Assembly: GCA_038255145.1 (NCBI GenBank)
Contig: JBBSLP010000050.1
Span: 1 to 45,744, forward strand
DNA: 45,744 bases
Direction: 5' to 3'
From: WHTX01 sp038255145
Lineage (GTDB): Bacteria; Actinomycetota; Acidimicrobiia; Acidimicrobiales; CAIXPF01
Shown here: piece after piece, positions 24,430 through 33,234 of the stretch
Layout of the letters: the number at the start of each line of letters is the position of its first letter
Numbering within the stretch: the stretch's first letter is position 1
Position numbers and translations under genes: made by a program
Notes under the pieces: model-generated
Database searches by the model: none
What the model was told of the DNA's origin: nothing
Seen by the model: the letters and a program-made list of their open reading frames with translations, nothing else

Positions 24430-24549
24430 GGCCAGCCCCCCTGTCTCCTGTCGGAGCCTACGCACCCGTGGGCGGCCGCACCCGGCCCGCGCTCAGCCGG
24501 TGCCTCCGGTCACCTCAACGGCGCTCACCAGGCCGTGGGGTCCGCATGC

Positions 24550-26202
24550 ATGGCGTTGGGGCGCACGCTGAGGGCGTCGGCAGTGGTCGGCACGGTGGCG
24601 CTCGGGCTCGTCGACGTCCGCCCCGTCGTGCGACTCCTGTCGACCGCGGGCCTCGGTGACCTGGTCATCGACGCCCGGGTCACCCCCCACCCACCCCGCG
24701 CCGAGGGCTACTGGACGGCCTTCGTCATCCCTCCGGGACGCCATGGGCAGCCGGCGACCATCGAGGTGGCCGTCGACGTCACCGGGCCGGACGAGGCCCT
24801 CGGACACCTGTACGGCATCTGCGTCGTCCTCGAGGTGCTGACGTACGGGCCCGAGGGTGAACGCCAGCAGGTCCGCAGCGTCGTGCTCGCGCCCGGCGAC
24901 GCCGACCTCGACCCCACCGAGATCGTCCGTCGCCACGCCCTGCCCCACGCCCGACCCGGCGACATCATCACCCTGGGCGAGACGCCGCTGGCCGTCATGC
25001 CACGCCGCTTCTACGAGCCGACGCAGTTGCGACCGTCGTGGATCAGCACCCGCATGGCCCAGTTCATGTCCGGCGTCGGCGCCCTGGGTACCCTGGTGGC
25101 GCTGGTCGCCGGCCGCTTCCTGCTCCCCTCGTCCAAGAACCCCACCCCCCGCAAGCTCGACCCCCTCGGCGCGGTGCGGTCGATCCTCGCCCTGGTCGTC
25201 CTGTTGTGGGGTGTCATCGAGGCCCCGAGCAAGGGTTGGGGCAACGGCGAGGTCATCGCCTCGTTCGTGTTCGGTGTGCTCCTGCTGGCCAGCTTCATCA
25301 TCTGGGAGCTGCGCTGTGACCACCCCATGCTGAACATCAGGTTCTTCCAGAACCGCCGCTTCTCGGCGGCCAACGCCGGCATCACCATGGTCTTCTTCGC
25401 CATGTTCGGCGCCATGTTCCTCATCAGCCAGTACCTGCAGACGGTGCTGGGCTTCTCGGCACTGGAAGCCGGTCTGCGCATGCTGCCCATGGCCTGCGTC
25501 ATGCTCGTGGTCGCCCCCATGGCCCCTCGCATCGTCGAGCGGGTGGGCACCAAGGTGGTGATGGGCAGTGGTCTGTCGTTGGCGGCCATCGGCCTGTTCT
25601 GGGCGTCGAGGGTGCCGGAGACGGGCGGCTACCCCCACCTGTTCGTGGCCATGGCCATCCTGTCCGCGGGCATGGGCCTGACCATGGCCCCGGCCACGGA
25701 GTCGATCATGGGTTCGCTGCCCCCGTCCCAGGCCGGTGTGGGTTCGGCCATGAACGACACGACCCGCCAGATGGGTGGCGCCCTGGGCGTGGCCATCCTC
25801 GGCTCGGTGCTGGCCACCTCGTACCGACCCGGCATCGGCGCCAAGCTGACCGACCTGGGCGTACCCGGCCACCTCATCGCCACGGCCAAGGACTCGGTGG
25901 GCGGCGCCCTGCAGGCGGCCACCGATGGTCGTCTGACCCCGTCCGTGCGCGAGGCCATGGAGACGGCGGCCCGGTCCGAGTTCGTCAACGCCTTCGGCGG
26001 TGCCCTCGTGGTGGGGGCGCTTGCGGTGGCGGCGGGTGCGGCCATCGTGCTCATCTTCCTGCCCGCCCGGGCCCATGACGCCCGCGAGTCGGGGGAGGGC
26101 CCACTCGACGGCCTGGCCTCGCTGACCTTCGCCGAAGCCGAGGGGGTGCTCGAAGCCGACGCCGCCGGCCTGCTGGCCGACGGCGTCCGCGAGCGCCCGT
26201 AG
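24550..26202 (+). CDS. Hybrid: unrelated N-terminal domain joined to the C-terminal half of a DHA2-type MFS transporter
   Basis: Residues 1 to about 180 are soluble-looking and resemble F420-0:gamma-glutamyl ligase-like proteins of actinobacteria (HARPGDIITLGETPLAVM, RFYEPTQLRPSWI, QFMSGVGALGT). From about residue 183 (VALVAGRFLLPSSKNPTP) the sequence is a DHA2/EmrB-type drug exporter from roughly helix 6 onward, including DPLGAVRSILALVVLLWGVI, LTMAPATESIMGSLPPSQAG and DTTRQMGGALG. The first half of the transporter, with its signature motif A, is absent. The join near 25080-25100 keeps the frame. Such a protein is unlikely to work as a transporter; it looks like a deletion scar or an assembly join. 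The start is uncertain. Confidence 0.7.
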   Translation: MALGRTLRASAVVGTVALGLVDVRPVVRLLSTAGLGDLVIDARVTPHPPRAEGYWTAFVIPPGRHGQPATIEVAVDVTGPDEALGHLYGICVVLEVLTYGPEGERQQVRSVVLAPGDADLDPTEIVRRHALPHARPGDIITLGETPLAVMPRRFYEPTQLRPSWISTRMAQFMSGVGALGTLVALVAGRFLLPSSKNPTPRKLDPLGAVRSILALVVLLWGVIEAPSKGWGNGEVIASFVFGVLLLASFIIWELRCDHPMLNIRFFQNRRFSAANAGITMVFFAMFGAMFLISQYLQTVLGFSALEAGLRMLPMACVMLVVAPMAPRIVERVGTKVVMGSGLSLAAIGLFWASRVPETGGYPHLFVAMAILSAGMGLTMAPATESIMGSLPPSQAGVGSAMNDTTRQMGGALGVAILGSVLATSYRPGIGAKLTDLGVPGHLIATAKDSVGGALQAATDGRLTPSVREAMETAARSEFVNAFGGALVVGALAVAAGAAIVLIFLPARAHDARESGEGPLDGLASLTFAEAEGVLEADAAGLLADGVRERP

Positions 26203-26212
26203 CCGTGGCGGG

Positions 26213-26494
26213 CTAGTTCGTCGCCGCCAGCGCGTCGTCCAACGCCCGTTGCAGGTCGCGGCGGATGCCGCTGGCGTGGATCTTCTCGCCGATCCTGGTG
26301 GTGAGGAACGAGCCCTTGGGTCGGCCCCGCACCACGATGCTCGTCCCACCCCCGTCGCCCCGGACCTGGCCCATCATGTGCTCGCCCCAACTCGTGGACG
26401 AGATGCCCGTGCTGAAGCGGGCGGTGTGGGTCGACTCGTTGGAGTCGCGCAGGTCCATGGTGGCCAGGGCCCGCTTGAAGGCCGGCCAGACCAC
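26213..26494 (-). pseudogene. SRPBCC-like small protein, N-terminally truncated
   Basis: About 93 residues remain: VVWPAFKRALATMDLRDS, TARFSTGISSTSWGEHM, RGRPKGSFLTTRIGEKIHA and a C-terminal helix. The pattern recalls short actinobacterial proteins of the SRPBCC/DUF type that begin with 10-20 more residues before VWPAF. The frame stays open upstream without a sensible start and there is no ribosome site. A different coding-like frame begins on the other strand at the same point, which suggests a join near 26495-26510. Confidence 0.45.
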
Positions 26495-26499
26495 CTCGG

Positions 26500-26658
26500 G
26501 GCTGCGAGACCACCGCCGCCCCGCCGACGTTCGCGCACGTGGTCTTCGCCGAGGAGGCCGCCGTGCCCGGCGAGGCCCTCTACGCCGTGGCCGGCACCAT
26601 CCGGGCCGGGCGCAGCGACGAGGTGTACTGCGCCACCACCACGCCACCACCCCGGTGA
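26500..26658 (+). other. Unrecognised 52-codon gene fragment
   Basis: The frame reads AAPPTFAHVVFAEEAAVPGE, then LYAVAGTIRAGRSDEVYC, and ends in TGA. Composition is coding-like, but there is no start and the left end meets the truncated SRPBCC-like piece. I cannot name the family. Confidence 0.3.
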
Positions 26659-26703
26659 CCACGGCCTGAAGGCCGGGAACCCGGCCCTCTCGATCCCGCC
26701 CCG

Positions 26704-27126
26704 TCAGCGGCCCGCCGGCCCCGGCGGGTGCTCGGCGAACCAGTCGACGATGCCACCCATCTCGGGCTCGAACGCCCCCGGGTGGCTCACGTTCAACATG
26801 CCGGCCCGAGCGGAGCTGCGGTTCTCGAAGTCGTGGGTGACCCCGCCGGGCACGAGCACGAAGGAACCCCGGGGGGCATCGACCCAGGTGTCGTCCACCA
26901 GCACGGACATGGTGCCCTCGAGCACGTAGAACACATCGTCCTCGGGGTGGTGGTGGGGCCCGGGGCCCGAGGTGTCGGGCTCCAGCCACCACTCCGAGAT
27001 CGAGTACCCATCGGCCGTCTCGTTCCCGTCGGCCTTGAAGGTGGCCTGGATGCGGCCCATGTCGTAGGGCCGCCCCTCGCCGGGGGCGAGGACGACGGGG
27101 ACCCGTCCGGGTTGCTGCTCAGCCAT
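26704..27126 (-). CDS. Cupin-domain protein
   Basis: This 140-residue single-cupin protein carries the metal-binding motif 1 GPGPHHHPEDDVFYVLEG (three His and a Glu-like site) and motif 2 PGGVTHDFEN. It forms a small beta-barrel that binds a metal and either a small ligand or a substrate; the reaction cannot be predicted. The start ATG at 27126 has GGAGG 7 bases upstream; the longer frame to 27180 lacks such a signal. It is in the same direction as the damaged LLM gene upstream, about 100 bp away. Confidence 0.88.
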   Translation of the reverse strand: MAEQQPGRVPVVLAPGEGRPYDMGRIQATFKADGNETADGYSISEWWLEPDTSGPGPHHHPEDDVFYVLEGTMSVLVDDTWVDAPRGSFVLVPGGVTHDFENRSSARAGMLNVSHPGAFEPEMGGIVDWFAEHPPGPAGR

Positions 27127-27225
27127 CTTCCGACCTCCGAGGGTGACCGGGACCGACCCGGTCCAAGCCTCACCACCCACGGTACGACCGTGCCCCCGGT
27201 GTCGTCTTGGACGAACGTGACCGTG

Positions 27226-27967
27226 TCAGCTCAGGGAGCGGAGCAGCTCACCCACGGGCTCGAGGCGGGACCGCAGCTTGGACACCGGGGGCGAGGGGAT
27301 GACCACACGGGACACGCCCCGGTCCTCGAGCTGGCGCAGCAGGTCGGCCGTGGGTCGGTAGGCACCGGACGTGATCTCGACCTGGGCGGGGTCGCGGTCG
27401 AGCGTGGCCGCCCACCACGATGGGCACGCCGCCGGACTGGGCCGGGCGGGGGTTGGAGATCATCTCGTCCCAGTGGTGGAAGCGCCCGTCCACCGAGGAG
27501 GGCTCGTCCCCCCACAGCGAGCGGATGGCGAGGATGGACTCGTCGGTGCGGGGTGCCCGCTCGGAGAAGGGGATGCCCAGGGCCTCCATCTCCTCGCGCA
27601 GCCAGCCGATGCCCACACCGAGGATGGCCCGCCCGCCCGACAGCCGGTCGAGGGTGGCCCACTCCTTGGCCACGTAGGCCGGGTGGCGCTGGGGCAGGAT
27701 CAAGATGCCGGTGGCCAGCTTCAACGTGCGGGAGATGCCGGCCACGAAGCTGAGCCACACCACGGGGTCGCACAGCACGGCGTCACCGATGCCGGCGATC
27801 TGGCCGTCCTCGGTGTAGGGGTAGGGGGTGGTGACCTCCTTGGGCACGAAGACGTGCTCGACGGCCCACAGCGACTCCAGACCCACCTCTTCGGCCACCT
27901 CGACGACGGCGGCGCACTCCTCCGCCGTGGTGTAGGCGCTGCTGGCGAACATGAGGCCGATCTTCAC
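27226..27967 (-). pseudogene. LLM-class F420-type oxidoreductase with an out-of-frame internal deletion
   Basis: The first 170 codons are a normal LLM oxidoreductase from GTG at 27967 (SD GGGAG): VKIGLMFASSAYTTAEECA, WAVEHVFVPKEV, GRAILGVGIGWLREEMEALG, and GGVPIVVGGHA near 27410. The frame then turns to an arginine-rich nonsense tail. The proper C-terminus continues in another frame: TLDRDPAQVEITSGAYRPTA, LLRQLEDRGVSRVVIPSPP, ending at a TGA at 27226. About 50-60 residues normally between VGGH and the DRDPAQ-like segment are missing. GCCAC at the join may be shared microhomology. The product would lack the end of the barrel. Confidence 0.75.
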
Positions 27968-28072
27968 GGCGCTGCTCCCTCTCCGAGGTCCGGTGGGCCG
28001 GGAGGGTCCCCCGGTGACCGTAGCCACGGCAGGGCGACGTGGTCACCGGGGAGTCAGACGTCGGAGACATCC

Positions 28073-30400
28073 ATGACCTGGACCGTGGCCTACGCTCGCG
28101 ATCATGACGCCGCTCCCCTGGATGACGGACGTCCCCTCCGCTGGCCGTTCCCCGGCACCGGTGCCGGCGTGACCACGCCCGAGGGCCTCGACTTCGAGGC
28201 CCTCCTCGCCCGGTGTGAAGCCGAGCCCATCCACGCCCCCGGTGCCATCCAACCCCACGGGGCCCTGCTGGCCATCGACGACGACGGCACCATCGTCGCC
28301 GCGTCGGCCAACACCGGCGGCGTCTTCGGCGTCGACGCCGCCCTGCTGCTGGGGGCGACCCTGCCCCAGATCCTGGGATCGGCCCAGGCCGGGGCCGTGC
28401 TGGCCGAGGACCGCTTCGAGGTGGTCACGATCGAGGCCCGGGGCGTGACCCTCGACGTGGTCACGCACGAGTCGGCCCAGCCGCTCCTCATCGAGCTGGA
28501 GCCGTCCTCGGAGGTGGAGCTGGGCGACCACTGGCGGCTGTACCGGGCGCTGCGTGGCTTCCACGGGTCCGCCACCGTGGCCCAGGTGCTGGCCGGCGCC
28601 GTGCGCACGGTGCGGGAGCTGACCGGGTTCGATCGGGTGATGCTCTACGACTTCGACGACGAGTGGAACGGCGAGGTCGTAGCCGAGGACGCCGCCGTGG
28701 GTATGGACCGGTTCCTGGGCCTGCGCTACCCGGCCAGCGACATCCCCCCACAGGCTCGGGCCCTGTACCTGCGCAACCTGCTCCGCCTCATCCCCGACGC
28801 CACCGCTCAGCCCGTCCCCCTGCTGACGGCAGCCACCGATCCCGCCGAGCTCGACCTGTCCGACGTGGCTCTGCGGGCCGTGTCCCCGGTACATCTGGCC
28901 TATCTGGCCAACATGGGGGTGCGGGCGTCGATGTCGGTGGCCATCGTCATCGACGACCAGCTCTGGGGACTGATCGCCTGCCACCACCTGACGGGACCCC
29001 TCCGCCCCTCCCTGCGGGTGCGCAACGCCGTCGAACTGGTGGCCCAGACCACGTCCACCGTCCTCGCCGCCCTGCTGGCGTCGCAGGGGGCGGGGGCCCG
29101 GGTCCAGCTGCTGCGGGACGTGGACGACCTGCGCCAGCAGCTCCAGCACGGCGACCACACCGACCTGGCGGCCGCCGCCGCCGACCTGGGCCCGGGGCTG
29201 ACCGGCCTGCTCGATGGCGACGGGGCCGCCGTCGTCAGCGGTTCGGGCACCCGTCTGGTGGGCGCGTGTCCCTCCCGGGCCCTCATCGCCGGGTTCGTGG
29301 AGCACGCCCGCTCCGTTGGCGGGCCCGTGGTGGCGTCGGACTTCCTCGGCCAGATCGACGGGGCCTGGGCGGCCGAGGCCGACGTCGCCGCCGGCGCCCT
29401 AGCCGCCCGGGTGGGTGACGGTGGCGACCTGTGGCTGCTGTGGTTCCGGCCCGAGACCGCCCGCACCGTGCGCTGGGGTGGTGACCCCAACAGCAAGGAG
29501 ATCGGGGTGGACGACGCCGGTCGGGCCCGCCTCGGTCCCCGGTCGTCGTTCCAGGAGTGGGTGGAGCAGGTGCGGGGCCGCAGCGCGGCGTGGACCGACG
29601 AGCAGCTCGAGGCGGCCCAGCTGTTGGCCCGGGCCCTGGCCGACACCTACGCGGCCCGGGCCCGGCGCGACAGCGAGGTGGCCGCCACCCTGCAGCGCAC
29701 CCTGATGGTGGAGCGCTTCCCCCCCATCCCCGACGTGGACGGTGCCGCCCGCTACCGACCCAGCTCCCGCCAGCCCATCGGTGGCGACTGGTACGACGTC
29801 TACTTCCGCCCCGACGGGCGGCCCATCGTGGCCCTGGGCGACGTCGCCGGCCACGGCATCGAAGCCGCGGCCACCATGGCTGAGCTGCGCCACACCCTGC
29901 GGGCCTACCTGCTGCGGGAGCGGACGCCGGCGGCGGCGATGTCGCGCCTCAACGACCTGATGATCACGTTGATGCCCCAGGAGATGGCCACCGCGGTGCT
30001 CGTCGAACTGGATCCCCGGGCCCACACGGCCACCATCATCAACGCCGGGCACCTGCCCCCGGTGCTCGTCGACCAGGACGGCGCCCGGCTGGTGGACGAA
30101 CACCACGACGTGGCCCTCGGCGTCCGGGCCACCAGCTACACGACCACCCACCTCGAGCTGTCCCCCGGCTCCAGCCTGGTGCTGTACTCCGACGGCCTCA
30201 TCGAACGACGTGACCGCAGCATCGACGACAGCTTCGCGCTGCTGTTGGGCGAGGCCGCGGGACAGGCGGGGACCACGGCCGACCAGCTCTGCGACCACCT
30301 CGTGGGGCGCATGGCCGTGGGGTCCGACTCCGAGGACGACATCACCGTCGTCGCCCTGCACCTCCCCCTCGCCGCCCTGCCCGTCGCCGAACGGGGTTGA
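28073..30400 (+). CDS. Bacteriophytochrome with PP2C/SpoIIE phosphatase output
   Basis: This 775-residue photoreceptor has PAS (about 38-155), GAF (about 165-335), PHY (about 345-520) and PP2C-type phosphatase (about 545-765) domains. The PAS domain keeps the biliverdin-linking cysteine of BphPs (Cys48 in LLARCEAEPIHAPGAIQPHG). The GAF domain has RYPASDIPPQARALYLRN (PASDIP), SPVHLAYLANMGVRASMS and CHH. The PHY tongue has WFRPE and PRSSFQEW. The usual histidine kinase is replaced by a phosphatase with IGGDWYDVY, LGDVAGHGIEAAA, NAGHLPPVLV and LYSDGLIERRD, so metal-binding Asp residues are present. It should dephosphorylate a STAS-type protein in response to red/far-red light. GGAG lies 6 bases before the ATG. 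Confidence 0.93.
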   Translation: MTWTVAYARDHDAAPLDDGRPLRWPFPGTGAGVTTPEGLDFEALLARCEAEPIHAPGAIQPHGALLAIDDDGTIVAASANTGGVFGVDAALLLGATLPQILGSAQAGAVLAEDRFEVVTIEARGVTLDVVTHESAQPLLIELEPSSEVELGDHWRLYRALRGFHGSATVAQVLAGAVRTVRELTGFDRVMLYDFDDEWNGEVVAEDAAVGMDRFLGLRYPASDIPPQARALYLRNLLRLIPDATAQPVPLLTAATDPAELDLSDVALRAVSPVHLAYLANMGVRASMSVAIVIDDQLWGLIACHHLTGPLRPSLRVRNAVELVAQTTSTVLAALLASQGAGARVQLLRDVDDLRQQLQHGDHTDLAAAAADLGPGLTGLLDGDGAAVVSGSGTRLVGACPSRALIAGFVEHARSVGGPVVASDFLGQIDGAWAAEADVAAGALAARVGDGGDLWLLWFRPETARTVRWGGDPNSKEIGVDDAGRARLGPRSSFQEWVEQVRGRSAAWTDEQLEAAQLLARALADTYAARARRDSEVAATLQRTLMVERFPPIPDVDGAARYRPSSRQPIGGDWYDVYFRPDGRPIVALGDVAGHGIEAAATMAELRHTLRAYLLRERTPAAAMSRLNDLMITLMPQEMATAVLVELDPRAHTATIINAGHLPPVLVDQDGARLVDEHHDVALGVRATSYTTTHLELSPGSSLVLYSDGLIERRDRSIDDSFALLLGEAAGQAGTTADQLCDHLVGRMAVGSDSEDDITVVALHLPLAALPVAERG

Positions 30401-30501
30401 GGCCGGTAGGCCCCGGGTAGGCCAACCGACCCACTTCAGTGCAGACCACACCGGCGCACGCTGACAGGTCCACGACCTGACCCGGAACGGACGACATCCC
30501 G

Positions 30502-30759
30502 ATGCTGCACGAAGCCTCCCCATTCGACCGGGCCACGGTGTACGACGTGGCCGAGTGCGCCATCCAGGACCTGCGCCTGGCCAACCCCGGGGCCTGGCCG
30601 ACGTCGACCGAGGCTGCCTCGGACCTCGTCGTGCACCTGGTGGCGGTGATGGCCGAGCTGGTGGGCGAGGATCGCCACCACGAGGCCGACCTGGCCATCG
30701 CCTTCGCCGAGAGGCTCCACCTCGACGTGCGCATGCTCTACGGGCGCGAGCTGGCCTGA
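30502..30759 (+). CDS. Small helical hypothetical protein, 85 aa
   Basis: This short acidic protein appears all-helical: DRATVYDVAECAIQDLRLA, then TSTEAASDLVVHLVAVMAEL and HHEADLAIAFAERLHLDVRM. It has no membrane segment and no family I recognise. Codon use matches its neighbours, and a GGAACGG stretch precedes the ATG by about 13 bases. It lies between the phytochrome-phosphatase (101 bp) and the EAL-DICT gene (132 bp) in the same direction, so a part in the same signalling pathway is possible but unproven. Confidence 0.6.
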   Translation: MLHEASPFDRATVYDVAECAIQDLRLANPGAWPTSTEAASDLVVHLVAVMAELVGEDRHHEADLAIAFAERLHLDVRMLYGRELA

Positions 30760-30824
30760 CGCTGGCCCCGAGCTCGAGCCTGGGGACATGCCCTGCCTTG
30801 ACGATCCGTCACCAGCGGGTTCAA

Positions 30825-30875
30825 GAGCAGACCGGGAAACGCCGATCCAAGGGTTTCACCCGCAAGGGTCTGTTC
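30825..30875 (+). ncRNA. Structured leader upstream of the EAL-DICT gene
   Basis: GAGCAGACC (30825-30833) pairs with GGTCTGTTC (30867-30875), 9 bp with one G-U. Inside, GGGAAAC (30834-30840) pairs with GTTTC-A-CC (30853-30860). The outer stem ends one base before GGGAGG (30877-30882), the ribosome site, so folding could affect translation. The words GGTTCAA flank both sides. It does not match the c-di-GMP-I consensus I know. Confidence 0.4.
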
Positions 30876-30891
30876 CGGGAGGTTCAACGCC

Positions 30892-32151
30892 ATGACCATG
30901 CTCGCCGACGCCGCCCTCGAGGCCGGCACGATCACCGAGCTCGACGCTGTCCTGCGCGGTGGCCTGGTTCGCAGCGTCTACCAGCCCGTCGTCGACCTGG
31001 GCACCGGTGACCTGGTGGGGGTGGAAGCGCTGGCCCGGGGGCCGGTGGCCTCGTCGCTGCACCACCCCGACGCCCTGTTCGCCGCCGGCCGCCTGGCCGG
31101 GCGCACCGAAGAGCTCGACACCCTGTGCCGTCGCGCCGCCCTGGCCGGCGCGGCACCCCTGGCCCCCGGCCTACCGGTGTTCGTGAACATCGAACCCGCC
31201 ACCCTGCACAGCGCCCAGGTCGCCGCCGAGCTGCGCGAGGCCACCCGGACCCGACCCGTCGTGCTCGAGATCACCGAGCGGGCGCTGTACCGCCAGCCCG
31301 CCGAGCTGCTGCGGGTCGTGCGCCTGGCCCGCGACCACGGTTGGTGGATCGCCCTCGACGACGTCGGCGTCGACCCCCACTCCCTGGCCCTGCTGCCCGT
31401 CATCGCCCCCGAGGTGGTCAAGCTGGACATGTCCCTGGTGCGCGACCGCCCCGACCGCGAGTTCGGCCGCACCATGGCCGCGGTCATGGCCTACGCCGAA
31501 CGCACCGACGCCATCGTGGTGGCCGAGGGCATCGAGACCGCAGCCCACGTCGACCGGGCCACCTCCCTGGGCGCCCAATGGGGCCAGGGCTGGCACTTCG
31601 GGCACCCCGGCACCATCGACGCCGTGGCCGACCGCCCCCACCGGACCGTCCGGCTCAGCTCGGCCCGGGCCCGGCCCGTGGCCCGCTCCCCCTACGACGC
31701 CGTCGTCGCCCAGGGCCGCCCCACCCGGGTGGCCACCAAGGCCGTGCTGCTGCAGATCTCCCACCAGCTCGAAGAGCAGGCCCTGTGGGACCCGGGCACC
31801 CCCATGCTGCTGGCCGCCTTCCAGGAGGCCGAGCGCTTCACCCCCGACACCCTGGCCCGCTACCGGCGCCTGAGCCGACGCTGCACCCTGGTCGCCGCCC
31901 TGGGCCACGGCCTCCCCGAGTGCCCCGTGGAAGGGGTGCGGGGGGCGAACATCGACGCCGACGACCCCCTGCGCGGTGAGTGGTCCGTGGTCGTCACCGG
32001 CTCGCACTACGCCGGCGCCCTGTTGGCCAAGGACCTCGGCGACCACGGCCCCGACAGCGAACGCCGCTTCAGCTACCTCGTCACCCACGACCGTGCCCTG
32101 GTCGAACTGGCCGCCGACTCCCTGCTCCGCCGGGTGGCGGCCACCGCGTGA
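30892..32151 (+). CDS. EAL-DICT protein (c-di-GMP phosphodiesterase type)
   Basis: This 419-residue protein starts with an EAL domain (about 20-250): VYQPVVDLGTGDLVGVEALA, VFVNIEPATL, VLEITERAL, ALDDVGVDPHSLALL, VVKLDMSLVR and VVAEGIETAAHV. EAL domains hydrolyse cyclic di-GMP; the DDFG metal motif reads DDVG here, so activity is plausible but not certain. The C-terminal part (about 280-415: RVATKAVLLQISHQLEEQAL, AALGHGLPECPVEGVRGANI, WSVVVTGSHYAGALLAKDLG) is a DICT sensory domain, often found with light-sensing proteins. It follows the phytochrome gene and a foldable leader; GGGAGG precedes the ATG by 9 bases. Confidence 0.9.
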   Translation: MTMLADAALEAGTITELDAVLRGGLVRSVYQPVVDLGTGDLVGVEALARGPVASSLHHPDALFAAGRLAGRTEELDTLCRRAALAGAAPLAPGLPVFVNIEPATLHSAQVAAELREATRTRPVVLEITERALYRQPAELLRVVRLARDHGWWIALDDVGVDPHSLALLPVIAPEVVKLDMSLVRDRPDREFGRTMAAVMAYAERTDAIVVAEGIETAAHVDRATSLGAQWGQGWHFGHPGTIDAVADRPHRTVRLSSARARPVARSPYDAVVAQGRPTRVATKAVLLQISHQLEEQALWDPGTPMLLAAFQEAERFTPDTLARYRRLSRRCTLVAALGHGLPECPVEGVRGANIDADDPLRGEWSVVVTGSHYAGALLAKDLGDHGPDSERRFSYLVTHDRALVELAADSLLRRVAATA

Positions 32152-32222
32152 GCTCCGCTCCATCGCACCGAAGGGGACCATCGACCCACACGTCCCGATG
32201 ACTGGATCTCGCCAGCGCGGGT

Positions 32223-32228
32223 AACAGT
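32223..32228 (+). promoter_or_regulatory. Candidate leaderless -10 box for the patatin gene
   Basis: AACAGT lies 6 bp before the ATG at 32235 (TAACAG at 7 bp is the alternative reading). No ribosome site is seen. Confidence 0.35.
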
Positions 32229-32234
32229 TCGCAC

Positions 32235-33224
32235 ATGCGCACTGCAGTTGTCCTCGGCGGTGGCGGGGTGCTCGGGGTGGCTTACCACGCCGGCGTGCTC
32301 GCCGCCCTGCAACACGATCTCGGCTGGGACGCCCGCGACGCCGACGTGATCGTGGGCACCTCGGCCGGCTCCCTGGTCGGTGCTCTGGTGCGCCTGGGCG
32401 CGGCCCCGACCGACCTGGCCGCCATCGCGGTCGGTGGTGAGCCCTGGGACACACCGGCCGCCCTCGTCGAGCAGCTCCGGCGTCGTCCGGCGTCCCCGCC
32501 CCTGGCCGCGCCCGCCCCTACCCCCGGCGCGGCGGCCCGATGGCCGGGACGGTTGCCCCACCCCGCCCTGCTGCGGCGCTGGATGTTGCAGCCGTGGACC
32601 TTCGACCTGGTGGACGCCATGGTGAACATGACGGCTGACGGCCAGATCAACCTGGTCAGAGAGCTGGAGCTCACCGATGGGCCCCTCGACGTGGCCTGGC
32701 CCCACGCCCAGCTGCTGGTGTGCGCAGCCCGTCGCGACGACTGCACCCGGGTGGTGTTCGACGATGCCCATGGCGCACCGCTGGGCCTGGCCCTGGCCGC
32801 CTCGTGTGCCATACCCGGCCACTTCGCCCCCGTGGACATCGACGGCACCAGCTACATCGACGGCGGCGTGCGGTCGACCACCAACGCCGACGTGCTGTGC
32901 GGCCGCGGCATCGACCTGGCCATCATCGTGGCCCCCATGGCGGGCTGGGCACCGGTGTCCGGCGCCGAGTCCACCGTGCGCCGCTACGCCCGCCTGAAGG
33001 TGGAGAGCGAGCTGCTGGCCCTGGCCCGCGCCGGCATCCGCTCGATCGTCATCCAGCCCGGCGTCGAGGTCACCCGGCGCATGGGCCTGGCCTTCATGGA
33101 CGAGGACCGGGCCATGGACGTCACCCGGGAGGCCTTCCTCGACGCCGGCCACCAGCTCACCGCCGATCGCGCCGCCCGGTTGCTCGGGCCGCTGGCCGTC
33201 GCCCGCTACGCCCGGTCGGCCTGA
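32235..33224 (+). CDS. Patatin-like phospholipase
   Basis: This 329-residue patatin-family lipid acyl hydrolase has the oxyanion loop LGGGGVLGVAYHAGVL, the nucleophile Ser in VGTSAGSLVGAL (GxSxG), and the dyad Asp in YIDGGVRSTTNADVL (DGG). The remaining core follows the family in length. No signal peptide is seen, so it acts in the cytoplasm or at the inner membrane face, probably releasing fatty acids from phospholipids. It lies between the EAL-DICT and sigma-factor genes in the same direction. The start at 32235 fits a leaderless message. Confidence 0.9.
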   Translation: MRTAVVLGGGGVLGVAYHAGVLAALQHDLGWDARDADVIVGTSAGSLVGALVRLGAAPTDLAAIAVGGEPWDTPAALVEQLRRRPASPPLAAPAPTPGAAARWPGRLPHPALLRRWMLQPWTFDLVDAMVNMTADGQINLVRELELTDGPLDVAWPHAQLLVCAARRDDCTRVVFDDAHGAPLGLALAASCAIPGHFAPVDIDGTSYIDGGVRSTTNADVLCGRGIDLAIIVAPMAGWAPVSGAESTVRRYARLKVESELLALARAGIRSIVIQPGVEVTRRMGLAFMDEDRAMDVTREAFLDAGHQLTADRAARLLGPLAVARYARSA

Positions 33225-33234
33225 CCCCGACCGG

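Noticed and set aside
22897..24549. Long forward open frame preceding the MFS hybrid
   Set aside because: It is the shadow of the MmgE/PrpD gene on the other strand; only the part after 24550 looks like protein.
27371..28072. Forward frame continuous with the phytochrome gene
   Set aside because: It runs antisense to the LLM pseudogene; the ATG at 28073 has a good ribosome site and leads directly into the PAS domain.
30781..30891. Cyclic di-GMP-I (GEMM) riboswitch before the EAL-DICT gene
   Set aside because: The conserved GCAAACC and GGGACGCAAAGC segments are absent; only an unclassified fold remains.
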